From the NCBI GenBank assembly GCA_947492105.1, contig CANLMN010000003.1, positions 1-64,000 of the forward strand: a DNA stretch of 64,000 nt, in the 5' to 3' direction. The notes beneath the pieces are model-generated. The model had not been told where the DNA came from. It did no database searches and saw only the letters and a program-made list of their open reading frames with translations. Shown here piece by piece: positions 35,326-44,300 of the stretch. The position numbers and the translations under genes were made by a program. The DNA is from an uncultured Aquimarina sp. Its GTDB lineage: Bacteria; Bacteroidota; Bacteroidia; Flavobacteriales; Flavobacteriaceae. Position 1 is the first letter of the stretch; each line of letters opens with the position of its first letter.

Positions 35326-35468
35326 TAATACCATTTAGGTGTATAAATTCGTATTAATGACACTGTTATTTTTTTATGTAAAAACACCGTGACTCTATCG
35401 CATAGCCTTAGCTATGGAATATATGAACAAGGCGATATGCGACATTATATAGCTAATTTGGTGTAATA
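35326..35468 (+). repeat. Q-family repeat, copy 2 (most complete)
   Basis: Left end TAATACCATTTAGGTGTATA, centre CATAGCCTTAGCTATGGAAT, right end TATATAGCTAATTTGGTGTA. The two ends are imperfect inverted repeats of each other. It lies between ncRNA units A and B. Confidence 0.8.
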
Positions 35469-35630
35469 AGCTTCTTCAATCCATGCAAAATTCTTCGACC
35501 AATTATTTTTCTTACTTACTATACGAGGGTTTTTTATTTCAACTTTCTTTTTTGTTCTAATTTCAGACATTTTTTTTAACATTAAAAAGCGTTGCAAATC
35601 ATTTTTTTAACTTTTTATTATGAAAAAAAT

Positions 35631-35806
35631 CAAAAAAAGTTAAAGTTTGAGGTAGGGTTTTTCATCGTTAAGGAGTTTTATATACGTAAGCCCTTACTTT
35701 AATATTCATTGTTTAGGTTGGTTTTTAAAATTGAAATTTATTCAAGGAGCTTACAATTATTTGTAAAAGGATGGTCTGGTTCTCTAACTGGACTATCCTT
35801 TTTTTT
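35631..35806 (+). ncRNA. Putative structured ncRNA, unit B
   Basis: Same core as unit A. Terminal hairpin GGATGGTCTGGTT/AACTGGACTATCC (35769-35781 with 35786-35798), then eight T. Compared with A, GATCC/GGATT has become GGTCT/GGACT and pairing is kept. ACG replaces ATG in the TATATATG stretch. The displaced copy at 10180-10278 is closest to this unit. Confidence 0.55.
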
Positions 35807-35832
35807 ATTTGTCTTCAAGTCAGATATTGTTT

Positions 35833-35975
35833 TAATATCAGTTGTAATGTAATTACAGACCAAAATAATTGAACTATAAAATTGAAGCGGAGCGGTGGAT
35901 ACGGTTTAGTTTTCTAGTGAAAAATAGTAGAAAAAGAAGCTAATTATTAGCCTGTAATTATTTTTTAAATGGTTT
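35833..35975 (+). repeat. P-family palindromic repeat, copy 4
   Basis: TAATATCAGTTGTAATGTAA at the left, GCGGTGGATACGGTTTAGTT at the centre, ATTATTTTTTAAATGGTTT at the right. It has a short internal deletion. It lies between ncRNA units B and C. Confidence 0.75.
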
Positions 35976-36231
35976 GACACATGAAAGTGTTTTTGTTGAA
36001 CGATGTAATGTTGTGTACAAAAAGATAAACGACGTGTTTGTTGGTTAAAATAATTGCAGGTATTATACAATAGATTTGATATTAAATACTGCGGGTAATC
36101 AGGTTCAGAATCACTCCTCATTACTATTTTAATTAGGCATATGTAGGCTTGATGCATTTTTAGAGAAGAGAAATTTCTATTTTTTTTTCTACGCAAGAGT
36201 GTTATTAGTCAAAATTTTAAGTTTTTTTATT

Positions 36232-36407
36232 CAAAAAAAGTAGAATTAGGGGTAGGGTTTTTCTTCGTTGAGGAGTTTTATATATGTAAGCCCTTATATT
36301 CATCTTCATTGTTTAGGTTGGTTTTTAAAATTGAAATTTATTCAAGGAGCTTACAATTCGTAATACATAAGGACGATTCGGTTTTCTAACTGGATTGTCC
36401 TTTTTTT
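36232..36407 (+). ncRNA. Putative structured ncRNA, unit C
   Basis: Core AAAAAAAGTAGAATTAGG, GGTAGGGTTTTTC, GAGGAGTTTTATATATG. Stem GTAAGC-CCTT with AAGG-A-GCTTAC. Terminal hairpin GGACGATTCGGTT/AACTGGATTGTCC (36371-36383 with 36388-36400), then seven T. Three wobble pairs, all G:U in the plus strand. Confidence 0.55.
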
Positions 36408-36699
36408 ATTTTCTATTTTTTTTAAGCTAAATACTCTTTTTAGGACTCATTAACGCTTTTTTTTCGAACGATATAGTTTTGTGTACAAAAAGATAAACGA
36501 CGTGTTTGTTGGTTAAAATAATTGCGGGTATTACACAATAGATTTGATATTAAATACTGTAGGTAATCAGGCTCAGAATCACTCATCATTACTAGTTTGA
36601 TTTGGTATTTGTAGGCTTGTCGCATCTTTGGAGAGGAAAACTTTCTGTTTTTTTTCTATGCAAGAGTGTTATTAGTCAAAATTTTAAGTTTTTTTATTC

Positions 36700-36869
36700 A
36701 AAAAAAGTAGAATTAGGGGTAGGGTTTTTCTTCATTGAGGAGTTTTATATATGTAAGCCCTTATATTCATCTTCATTGTTTAGGTTGGTTTTTAAAAAGT
36801 GGAATTTATTCAAGGAGCTTATACTATATAAGGGCGATTCGGTTTTCTAACTGAATTGTCCTTTTTTTT
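36700..36869 (+). ncRNA. Putative structured ncRNA, unit D
   Basis: Same core as unit C. Terminal hairpin GGGCGATTCGGTT/AACTGAATTGTCC (from 36832), followed by eight T. The pairing is again preserved through G:U pairs. GTGG replaces TTG before the AATTTATTC stretch, shared with E and F. Confidence 0.55.
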
Positions 36870-37141
36870 ATCTTCTAATTTCCCTTTTAGACTCATGAGC
36901 ACTTTTTTTTGAACGATATAGTTTTGTGTGCAAAAAGATAAACGACGTGTTTGTTGGTTAAAATAATTACTGATGCCATAATAGATTTGAGATCAAATAC
37001 TGCAGGTAATTAAATATGGAATCACTCCCCACTATTAGTTTGATTTGGTATTTGTAGGCTTGTCGCATCTTTTGAGAAGAAAACTTTCTATTTTTTTTCT
37101 ATGCAAGAGTGTTATTAGTCAAAATTTTATGTTTTTTTATT

Positions 37142-37311
37142 CAAAAAAAGTAGAATTAGGGGTAGGGTTTTTCTTCATTGAGGAGTTTTATATATGTAAG
37201 CTCCTATATTCATCTTCATTGTTTAGGTTGGTTTTTAAAAAGTGGAATTTATTCAAGGAGCTTATACTATATATGGGCAATTCGGTTTTCTAACTGAATT
37301 GTCCTTTTTTT
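37142..37311 (+). ncRNA. Putative structured ncRNA, unit E
   Basis: Core as in D, but the 5' arm is now GTAAGCTCCT, fully complementary to AGGAGCTTAT apart from one end G:U. Terminal hairpin GGGCAATTCGGTT/AACTGAATTGTCC from 37275, then seven T. Confidence 0.55.
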
Positions 37312-37600
37312 ATCTTCTAATTTCCCATAAAGCTAAATACTCTTTTAGATTCATGAGCACTTTTTTTTGAACGATATAGTTTTGTGTGCAAAAAGATAAA
37401 CGACGTGTTTGTTGGTTAAAATAATTACTGATGCCATAATAGATTTGAGATCAAATACTGCAGGTAATTAAATATGGAATCACTCCCCACTATTAGTTTG
37501 ATTAGGCATATGTAGGCTTGATGCACTTTTAGAGAAGAAAACTTTCTATTTTTTTTCTATGCAAAAGTATTATTAGTCAAAATTTTAAGTTTTTTTATTC

Positions 37601-37777
37601 AAAAAAAGTAGAATTAGGGGTAGGGTTTTTCTTCGTTGAGGAGTTTTATATATGTAAGCTCCTATATTCATCTTCATTGTTTAGGTTGGTTTTTAAAAAG
37701 TGGAATTTATTCAAGGAGCTTACAATTCGTAATACATCAAGGACGATTCGGTTTTCTAACTGAATTGTCCTTTTTTT
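37601..37777 (+). ncRNA. Putative structured ncRNA, unit F
   Basis: The long-range stem is perfect: GTAAGCTCCT (37654-37663) with AGGAGCTTAC (37714-37723). Terminal hairpin GGACGATTCGGTT/AACTGAATTGTCC from 37741, then seven T. The leader of this unit is nearly identical to that of unit E. Confidence 0.6.
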
Positions 37778-38064
37778 ATCCTCTAATTTCCCTTAAATCT
37801 AAATACTTTTTTTGACTCATGAAGCTGTTTTTTTGTACGATATAGTTTGTGTACAAAAAGATAAACGGCGTGTTTGTTGGTTAAAATAATTATTGGTATC
37901 ATAAAAGATTTGATGTTCAATGCGACACCTAATCGAGTTTTGAGCTAATCCTCACTACTAGTCCAACTTGAGCGTGCATTGATTTATCAATTTTTTAGAG
38001 AATGAATATTTTTGGATGCATATCAAAAATTTAATAATCAATGATTTAAATACTTTTTTTATTT

Positions 38065-38237
38065 AAAAAAAGTACAATTAGGGGTAGGGTTTTTCTTTGT
38101 TGGGGAGTTTTATATATGTAGGCTCTTATTTTGAGATCCATTGTTTAGGTTGGTTTTTGAAATTGAAATTTATTCAAGGAGTTTATAGTTTGTAATACTA
38201 AGGGCAATTCGGTTTTTTAACTGAATTGCTCTTTTTT
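38065..38237 (+). ncRNA. Putative structured ncRNA, unit G (most divergent)
   Basis: The core is recognisable (GGGGTAGGGTTTTTC, GGGGAGTTTTATATATG). Stem GTAGGCTCTT (38118-38127) with AGGAGTTTAT (38177-38186) keeps all ten pairs with G:U replacements. The terminal hairpin is AGGGCAATTCGGTT/AACTGAATTGCTCT, where both sides of the base changed (GGAC/GTCC to GGGC/GCTC). Six T follow. Last unit, 85 bases before the alpha-2-macroglobulin gene. Confidence 0.55.
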
Positions 38238-38321
38238 GTGGATACTACGTTTAAAAGTATAGTAATTGCGATGTAAGTTTTCTATCTTTAGTCAATATAC
38301 CCTCATTATACCATCTCGACT

Positions 38322-41300
38322 ATGCAAAAACAATTACTTCGCTATATTCTGGCACTTGGGATTCTATTTGTTTCTTGTAAAAAGAAAAATGATTTTATAG
38401 ATGCTTCCAATGCTTCTGAAGTCAATAAGTTCAAGGAGTATATTATCGAAGTCTCTCCAGGAATTATATCCGTCTACGAAGAGGTAGTTGTGGTTTTACA
38501 AAACCCAGTTCAGGGTTGGAGTAATAATCAAGAATTATCCTCAAAAATAATGACTGTTTCTCCAAAAGTAAAAGGAAAGGTTTTAGCATTGGATAATCAC
38601 ACTTTGGTGTTTCGACCTGACAAAGCTTTCAAACCAGATACAGTATATACATTTACTTTGCGATTGGATAAGTTTATTCAAGAGATACCAGATAGTTTGG
38701 ATGAGTTTGTATTTCAAGTCAAAACAATCAAGCAACAATTTACGATTAATACGCGCAACCTTCAATCCTATAACAAGACTTGGCAATCTTTGAGTGGAGT
38801 AATGACTCTTAGCGATATGTTGGAACCAGAAATTGCACAGCAATTAATTACAGCAACACAAGGAGAACAAAAATTATCTGTCAAGTTAGAGAACAATAAA
38901 AATAAGAGCCGGCAATTTAATTTTATTATAGACAGTATTCAACGTTTTACAGACGATTCCGAAATCCAAATTAAATGGTCAGGAAAACAGTTCGATATTG
39001 ATAGTGAAGGTTCTCGTAGTATGACAATTTCTGGAAAAAACAACTTCAAAGTTCAGTCAATTGATGTGGTCAATACAGAGGATCAATATGTAACCATAAA
39101 TTTTACAGATCCATTAGCAAAAAATCAAAATTTTGATGGTTTAATTTCGATCGAAGGAGCAAAATCGCTCAAATATACTGTGAATGGACAAGTGCTCAAA
39201 GTATATCCGCAACAAGAGCTAAAAGGGACATTACGTATCAATATTTTTCAGGGAATAACAAGTATTGATGACTATCAAATGAAACAGGATTACAGCAATA
39301 ATATTGCTTTTGATCAACCCAAACCAGAGGTCCGATTATTACAAAACGGGACAATTTTGCCCAACACCAATAATCTAAAATTTAATTTTGAAGCCGTAAA
39401 TCTGCGGGCTGTTGAGGTAAAGGTTATCAAGATTTTTGAGAATAATATGTTACAGTTTTTGCAATATAACAATCTCAAAAGCACAAGTGATTTACGTGCT
39501 GTAGGACGCCCTGTTGCCCAGAAAATAATTAACCTACAAGAAAACAAAGCATTAAGCCTTGGTAAGTGGAATGCCTTTGCGATTGATTTACAAAAAATCA
39601 TCAAGCCTAGCCCAGGAGCAATGTATCGAGTAGAATTGACTTATAAAAAAGCTTACTCCCTATATACTTGTGATGGGGAGACTCCAGTACAAGAACCTAT
39701 AGAGGAATTGATAGAGAATTATGACGAAGCGCCGCTAGCATCTAGCTTATGGGATTCATCAGAATATTATAACGAACAGAATGGAGATTATGATTGGGAG
39801 CAACGGAATAACCCTTGTCATACTTCTTATTATCGGAACAAAAAGATACAAAGTAATCTATTGGCAAGCAACTTGGGGGTTGTTGTCAAAAAAGGGCTGA
39901 ACCATTCCTATTTTGTTGCCGTTAATGATATTATATCTACAGCGCCCGTAGCTGCTGCCAAAGTGAGTTTTTATAATTATCAACAACAATTGATGGGAAG
40001 CAAAACAACGGATGAGGTTGGTATTGCAATTTTTGATGCAGCGTACCCCGCCTTTTTTGCCGTTATAGAAGCGTTTAAACAAAAAACCTACGTGAAACTC
40101 AATGACGGAAACTCGTTATCTGTGAGTAAATTTGATGTAGCTGGAGTAAAACTGCAAAAAGGTATCAAAGGGTATCTTTATGGAGAACGTGGCGTATGGC
40201 GACCCGGAGACACCTTATTCTTGTCATTTATGCTCAATGATAATGCAAATAAGCTTCCCGAAAAGCATCCAATAAAATTTGAATTAAAAGACCCTTATGG
40301 CAAAGTTGTACGGCAACAAATAAGCTCCAAAAATGCGAACAATCTTTATCGTTTTACTACGGTTACTGATCCAGAAGCTCCTACAGGAAATTGGCAAGCA
40401 AAAGTGCATGTAGGTGGGGCTAGCTTTGCAAAAAACGTCAGGATAGAAACCATTAAGCCAAATCGACTCAAAATCAAAACTACTTTTGATACCGAGGTTC
40501 TTGAATCAGGAAAACCCATCTCCGGAAACCTAGAAGTACTATGGTTACATGGAGCGATTGCCAAAAACCTAAAAACAGATATGAGCGCCAGAATGAGTGC
40601 AATGTCAACAACATTCAAAAGTTTTCCAGGATATACTTTTGATGATCCTGCGCGTAGATTTAATATGGATACCCAACAAGTGTATCAAGGAACATTAAAT
40701 ACAGAAGGAAAAACACAGTTTAGTTTCAATCCAAAATTAGAAAAACAGGCTGCAGGAATGCTCAAAGCTTCTTTTATGACCAAGGTTTATGAAAATGGTG
40801 GGGACTTCAGCACGGATGTTATTTCCAAAACGTATTCACCCTATAAAACCTATGTTGGGGTATTGACTCCTAAAGGAGACAAGGCTCGCGGTATGTTATT
40901 GACAGATACGAAGCATCGTTTTGAGGTAGCTACGGTTGATGAACAAGGATATCCAAAATCTGTTAAGAATTTAAAAGTCACTATATACAAAGTCAATTGG
41001 CGTTGGTGGTGGGATACAACAGAAGATAATTTGTCCTCGTATAATGGAGGGTCATATAACAGTGCTGTTTTTAGTAAAACAATAGCCACAAATGCCAAAG
41101 GCCTCGCAGCATTTCAATTTGAACTCAAATACCCAGAATGGGGACGCTATTTGGTACGTATTGAAGATCCAAAAGGAGGACATGCTACCGGTAAGGCAAT
41201 TTATATCGATTGGCCTGGATGGGCAGGCAAGTCCAAGAAGAACGACCCTTCTGCAGCAACCATGCTCCATTTTTCCACAGACAAGAAAACGTATAATGTG

Positions 41301-43850
41301 GGAGAAACAGCAACAGTTACATTCCCATCCAGTGCACAAGGCAGAGCTTTGTTAACTATAGAGAACGGAACAGAGGTCTTAACATCGCAATGGATTACTC
41401 CACAAGAGGGAGAAACTAAGGTGACGATTCCTATTGAGGCAGAATTTACACCCAATGTGTATATCCATATTTCCCTATTGCAACCGCATAGTAATACAGC
41501 CAACGATTTGCCTATCCGTCTATACGGAGTAACACCAATTACTGTAGAGAATCCTGCAACTCGTATTAGTCCACAATTAGTTATGCCAAATGTTTTGGCG
41601 CCAGAGAGTACCGTAAAAGTCAAGGTGACCGAAACCAATGGTAAGCCTATGACATACACACTTGCAATGGTTGATGAGGGATTGTTAGATTTAACTCGTT
41701 TCAAAACACCAGACCCATGGAGTACTTTCTATGCACGAGAAGCATTAGGTGTCAAAACTTGGGATATTTATGATGATGTCCTAGGAGCTTATGGGGGTAC
41801 GATTAATCAGATTTTTGCCATTGGTGGAGATCAGGAAGCAGGCGGAAGTAAAGCAAAAAAAGCGAATCGTTTCAAGCCGATGGTCATCTACTTGGGGCCT
41901 TTTGAATTAGAGGCTGGAAAAACCGCTACGCATACGGTTACAATTCCAAAATATGTAGGATCTGTTCGTACGATGGTCGTTGCCTCTGATGTGAGTACGG
42001 GTGCATACGGTCTAGCCGAAAAAACGACTCCAGTACGCAAACCATTGATGGTGTTGTCTTCTGTACCAAGAAAAATGACACCTGGTGAAAAGGTGACGAT
42101 TCCAGTTACCATTTTTGCTATGGAAAATAAGATTAAAAACGTGACTGTTGCGTTGAAACCTCATAAAAGCATCAAAATTTTGGGAGAAACCTCCAAAAAA
42201 ATAAACTTTTCGCAGCCAGATGAACAAATCGTATATTTTGAGGTAGAGGTTCTCGATACGACGGAGATTGGAGCCATAGATGTCACAGCAAGAGGTCATG
42301 GAGAAAAAGCATCTTATCAAACACCAATAGCAATAACCAATCCAAATCCAGTTACTACCGAGCTACAAGCAATAGTGTTGGAGCCGAACAGTGAGCAAGA
42401 AATCAATTTTGCTAGCTTTGGTGTCAAAGGATCTAATACCGCAGTATTAGAATTTTCCTCCTTGCCTCCAATGAATTTTACGGGAAGGTTGCAATACCTC
42501 ATCCAATACCCACATGGTTGTGTAGAACAAACGACATCAAGTGCGTTTCCACAATTGCATTTGGCAATGCTATTTGATGTATCAGTACAGGAACAGCAAA
42601 AAATTACTCAAAATATCAAAGCTGCTATCCAACGATTAGCTAGTTTTATGTTGCCCAATGGAGGGTTGGGGTATTGGCCTGGTAATAACAATGCAGATGA
42701 TTGGGGTACTTCGTATGCGGGACATTTTCTTTTGGAAGCCGAAAAGAAAGGATACGTACTACCTATTAGTTTCAAAACTAACTGGGTGCGCTATCAGCAG
42801 CAACAATCTAGAGAATGGCGTAGTACAGCGCATAATCATCTTACGCAAGCATATCGCTTATACACACTTGCCCTCTCGGGAAATGCAGATTTATCTTCAA
42901 TGAACAGATTACGCAGTGTTAGAGACCTGAATAATGAGGCAAAATGGCGATTAGCGGCAGCGTATGCTCTGGTAGGGCAACAAGATGCTGCCAAAAAGTT
43001 ACAACAAGATGCAAATCTTGATTTTAGACCCTATAAAGGGAATTATCATAGTTATGGATCTGTAGACCGTAATCGCGCAATGGCATTAGAAACCTTAGTT
43101 CTTCTAGAAAAAAAATCAAAAGCTAATGAAGTAGCAAGTCAGCTTGCAAAAGCGTTGACCTCTAGACGATGGATGAGTACACAAACTACTGCTTATAGTT
43201 TATTGTCTATGGCAAAATATGCAGAACTTATTGGAGGCAAAGGGGTACAAGCTAGTTTTAATATGAATCAAAGCGGTTCTGTAAAGGTTAATACAACAAA
43301 AGCAATCACCAAACATGCGATTTCAAAAATTAATAATAACAATACGGTAACACTCAAAAACACCAAAGATAATACCATTTTTGTGCAGTTGATGACACAA
43401 GGGATTTTGCCTGTTGGACAAGAAAAAATTGCGCAACGAGGGCTGAAAGTAATTGTGGATTATAAAAACAGAGACGGAAAAATACTTAATATCACTCAGC
43501 TAGTACAAGGCACTGATTTTGTGGCAGAGGTCACAGTAACCAATACCAAGGGAGTTCTACTAAAAGATGTAGCTCTTTCTGAGATTTTGCCTTCTGGCTG
43601 GGAAGTAGTTAATACCCGTTTTACTGATTTTGGCTCTTTTAAGGCTAATGCAGCTACGCATACAGATATTCGTGATGACCGTGTGAATTTTTATTTTGAT
43701 CTAAAAGAACGAGAAAGTAAGAGTTTTACTATTTTATTGAGTGCCTCCTATTTGGGTAGGTACTACCTCCCCGGGATACAAGCAGAAGCGATGTATGATA
43801 ATGATTATTTTGTGAGAACTAGAGGACGTTGGGTTGAGGTAGTGAAGTGA
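38322..43850 (+). CDS. Bacterial alpha-2-macroglobulin family lipoprotein
   Basis: 1842 residues. The lipoprotein signal ends FVSC then KKKND. Macroglobulin-like domains run through the first two thirds, including the MG2-type block KGIKGYLYGERGVWRPGDT and, later, AMVDEGLLDLTRFKTPDPW of the alpha-2-macroglobulin core. The thioester motif CVEQ is intact with Cys1400 in YPHGCVEQTTSS, followed by the helical thioester domain (NGGLGYWPGNNNADDWGT). It traps proteases in the periplasm and protects the cell; family members often work with PBP1C, whose gene is 7 kb upstream on the other strand. The ncRNA array lies directly upstream. Confidence 0.95.
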   Translation: MQKQLLRYILALGILFVSCKKKNDFIDASNASEVNKFKEYIIEVSPGIISVYEEVVVVLQNPVQGWSNNQELSSKIMTVSPKVKGKVLALDNHTLVFRPDKAFKPDTVYTFTLRLDKFIQEIPDSLDEFVFQVKTIKQQFTINTRNLQSYNKTWQSLSGVMTLSDMLEPEIAQQLITATQGEQKLSVKLENNKNKSRQFNFIIDSIQRFTDDSEIQIKWSGKQFDIDSEGSRSMTISGKNNFKVQSIDVVNTEDQYVTINFTDPLAKNQNFDGLISIEGAKSLKYTVNGQVLKVYPQQELKGTLRINIFQGITSIDDYQMKQDYSNNIAFDQPKPEVRLLQNGTILPNTNNLKFNFEAVNLRAVEVKVIKIFENNMLQFLQYNNLKSTSDLRAVGRPVAQKIINLQENKALSLGKWNAFAIDLQKIIKPSPGAMYRVELTYKKAYSLYTCDGETPVQEPIEELIENYDEAPLASSLWDSSEYYNEQNGDYDWEQRNNPCHTSYYRNKKIQSNLLASNLGVVVKKGLNHSYFVAVNDIISTAPVAAAKVSFYNYQQQLMGSKTTDEVGIAIFDAAYPAFFAVIEAFKQKTYVKLNDGNSLSVSKFDVAGVKLQKGIKGYLYGERGVWRPGDTLFLSFMLNDNANKLPEKHPIKFELKDPYGKVVRQQISSKNANNLYRFTTVTDPEAPTGNWQAKVHVGGASFAKNVRIETIKPNRLKIKTTFDTEVLESGKPISGNLEVLWLHGAIAKNLKTDMSARMSAMSTTFKSFPGYTFDDPARRFNMDTQQVYQGTLNTEGKTQFSFNPKLEKQAAGMLKASFMTKVYENGGDFSTDVISKTYSPYKTYVGVLTPKGDKARGMLLTDTKHRFEVATVDEQGYPKSVKNLKVTIYKVNWRWWWDTTEDNLSSYNGGSYNSAVFSKTIATNAKGLAAFQFELKYPEWGRYLVRIEDPKGGHATGKAIYIDWPGWAGKSKKNDPSAATMLHFSTDKKTYNVGETATVTFPSSAQGRALLTIENGTEVLTSQWITPQEGETKVTIPIEAEFTPNVYIHISLLQPHSNTANDLPIRLYGVTPITVENPATRISPQLVMPNVLAPESTVKVKVTETNGKPMTYTLAMVDEGLLDLTRFKTPDPWSTFYAREALGVKTWDIYDDVLGAYGGTINQIFAIGGDQEAGGSKAKKANRFKPMVIYLGPFELEAGKTATHTVTIPKYVGSVRTMVVASDVSTGAYGLAEKTTPVRKPLMVLSSVPRKMTPGEKVTIPVTIFAMENKIKNVTVALKPHKSIKILGETSKKINFSQPDEQIVYFEVEVLDTTEIGAIDVTARGHGEKASYQTPIAITNPNPVTTELQAIVLEPNSEQEINFASFGVKGSNTAVLEFSSLPPMNFTGRLQYLIQYPHGCVEQTTSSAFPQLHLAMLFDVSVQEQQKITQNIKAAIQRLASFMLPNGGLGYWPGNNNADDWGTSYAGHFLLEAEKKGYVLPISFKTNWVRYQQQQSREWRSTAHNHLTQAYRLYTLALSGNADLSSMNRLRSVRDLNNEAKWRLAAAYALVGQQDAAKKLQQDANLDFRPYKGNYHSYGSVDRNRAMALETLVLLEKKSKANEVASQLAKALTSRRWMSTQTTAYSLLSMAKYAELIGGKGVQASFNMNQSGSVKVNTTKAITKHAISKINNNNTVTLKNTKDNTIFVQLMTQGILPVGQEKIAQRGLKVIVDYKNRDGKILNITQLVQGTDFVAEVTVTNTKGVLLKDVALSEILPSGWEVVNTRFTDFGSFKANAATHTDIRDDRVNFYFDLKERESKSFTILLSASYLGRYYLPGIQAEAMYDNDYFVRTRGRWVEVVK

Positions 43851-43940
43851 AAAAATTATTCGTTTTATCAACCTTCTCTCGTCAAATCATGACGCAAAAC
43901 CGTAATGGTGTTTTTGTTTTCTTGTGAACCTAGAAGCTCT

Positions 43941-44106
43941 TATACCAGTTAAAATGTAATTGTCAGCTCAAATAATTTGAACTATTTTTCGCTAATTTGA
44001 GCTATAAAATTCAAGTATAGCCTTAGTTACGATTTAATTTTTTAGCGAAAAAATAGTAGAAAAAGAACCGAATTAGTAGCCTGTAATTATTTTTTAAAAG
44101 GTATTA
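43941..44106 (+). repeat. P-family palindromic repeat, copy 5
   Basis: Complete, about 166 bp: TATACCAGTTAAAATGTAAT at the left, TATAGCCTTAGTTACGATTT at the centre, ATTATTTTTTAAAAGGTATTA at the right. It lies between the convergent macroglobulin and trmN6 genes. Confidence 0.85.
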
Positions 44107-44110
44107 GATA

Positions 44111-44277
44111 TAATACCATTTATCCTTTTGATTTACTGAGATAAAATTTTCTTTTTTCGCCTCAGCTTCAACATAAAAATAAACCATAACTACGGCTATG
44201 CTTAATGTTTCTGCTGAAGCTGAAACAAAAAAATCTTAATTTTTCTTTCCGGCAAATTCAAACAACAAATGGTATAA
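44111..44277. repeat. R element: 167-bp imperfect palindrome with P-like ends
   Basis: Left end TAATACCATTT, right end AAATGGTATAA. Inner arms TCAGCTTCA and TGAAGCTGA flank a centre ACCATAACTACGGCTATGCT. It shares the terminal motif with P and Q but not the body. It directly follows P copy 5 and ends 24 bases from the trmN6 stop. Confidence 0.75.
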
Positions 44278-44300
44278 TTGACCAAATAATCAAATGTGTA

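Larger units (their letters stand above)
35010..38240 (+). repeat. Tandem array of seven ncRNA-containing repeats
   Basis: Seven copies of the same element, A to G. The GGTAGGG blocks start at 35084, 35651, 36251, 36718, 37161, 37619 and 38083, so the last five follow a period of about 443-467 bases. Units C-G also share a leader around AAAAAGATAAACGACGTGTT and GTTGGTTAAAATAATT. Units A and B have a different leader (AACATTAAAAGGCGTTG-like), with a Q repeat between A and B and a P repeat between B and C. Short open frames of 60-96 codons inside the units shift or lose their starts from copy to copy, so no protein is called. Confidence 0.85.

Noticed and set aside
35906-36625. Minus-strand frames of 96 and 61 codons in the array leaders
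   Set aside because: They share similar peptides only because the DNA repeats are similar; starts and ends differ and later units break the frame.
36602-37293. Two nearly identical 82-codon plus-strand frames in ncRNA units D and E
   Set aside because: They start at TTG, run straight through the conserved RNA core and the terminator hairpin, and the frame or start is lost in units A, B, C, F and G. Conservation is at the nucleotide level, not the codon level.
35010-38240. CRISPR array, integron cassette array or retron
   Set aside because: Repeat units are about 450 bp with no unique spacers, there are no cas genes, integrase, attC-like pairs or reverse transcriptase nearby.
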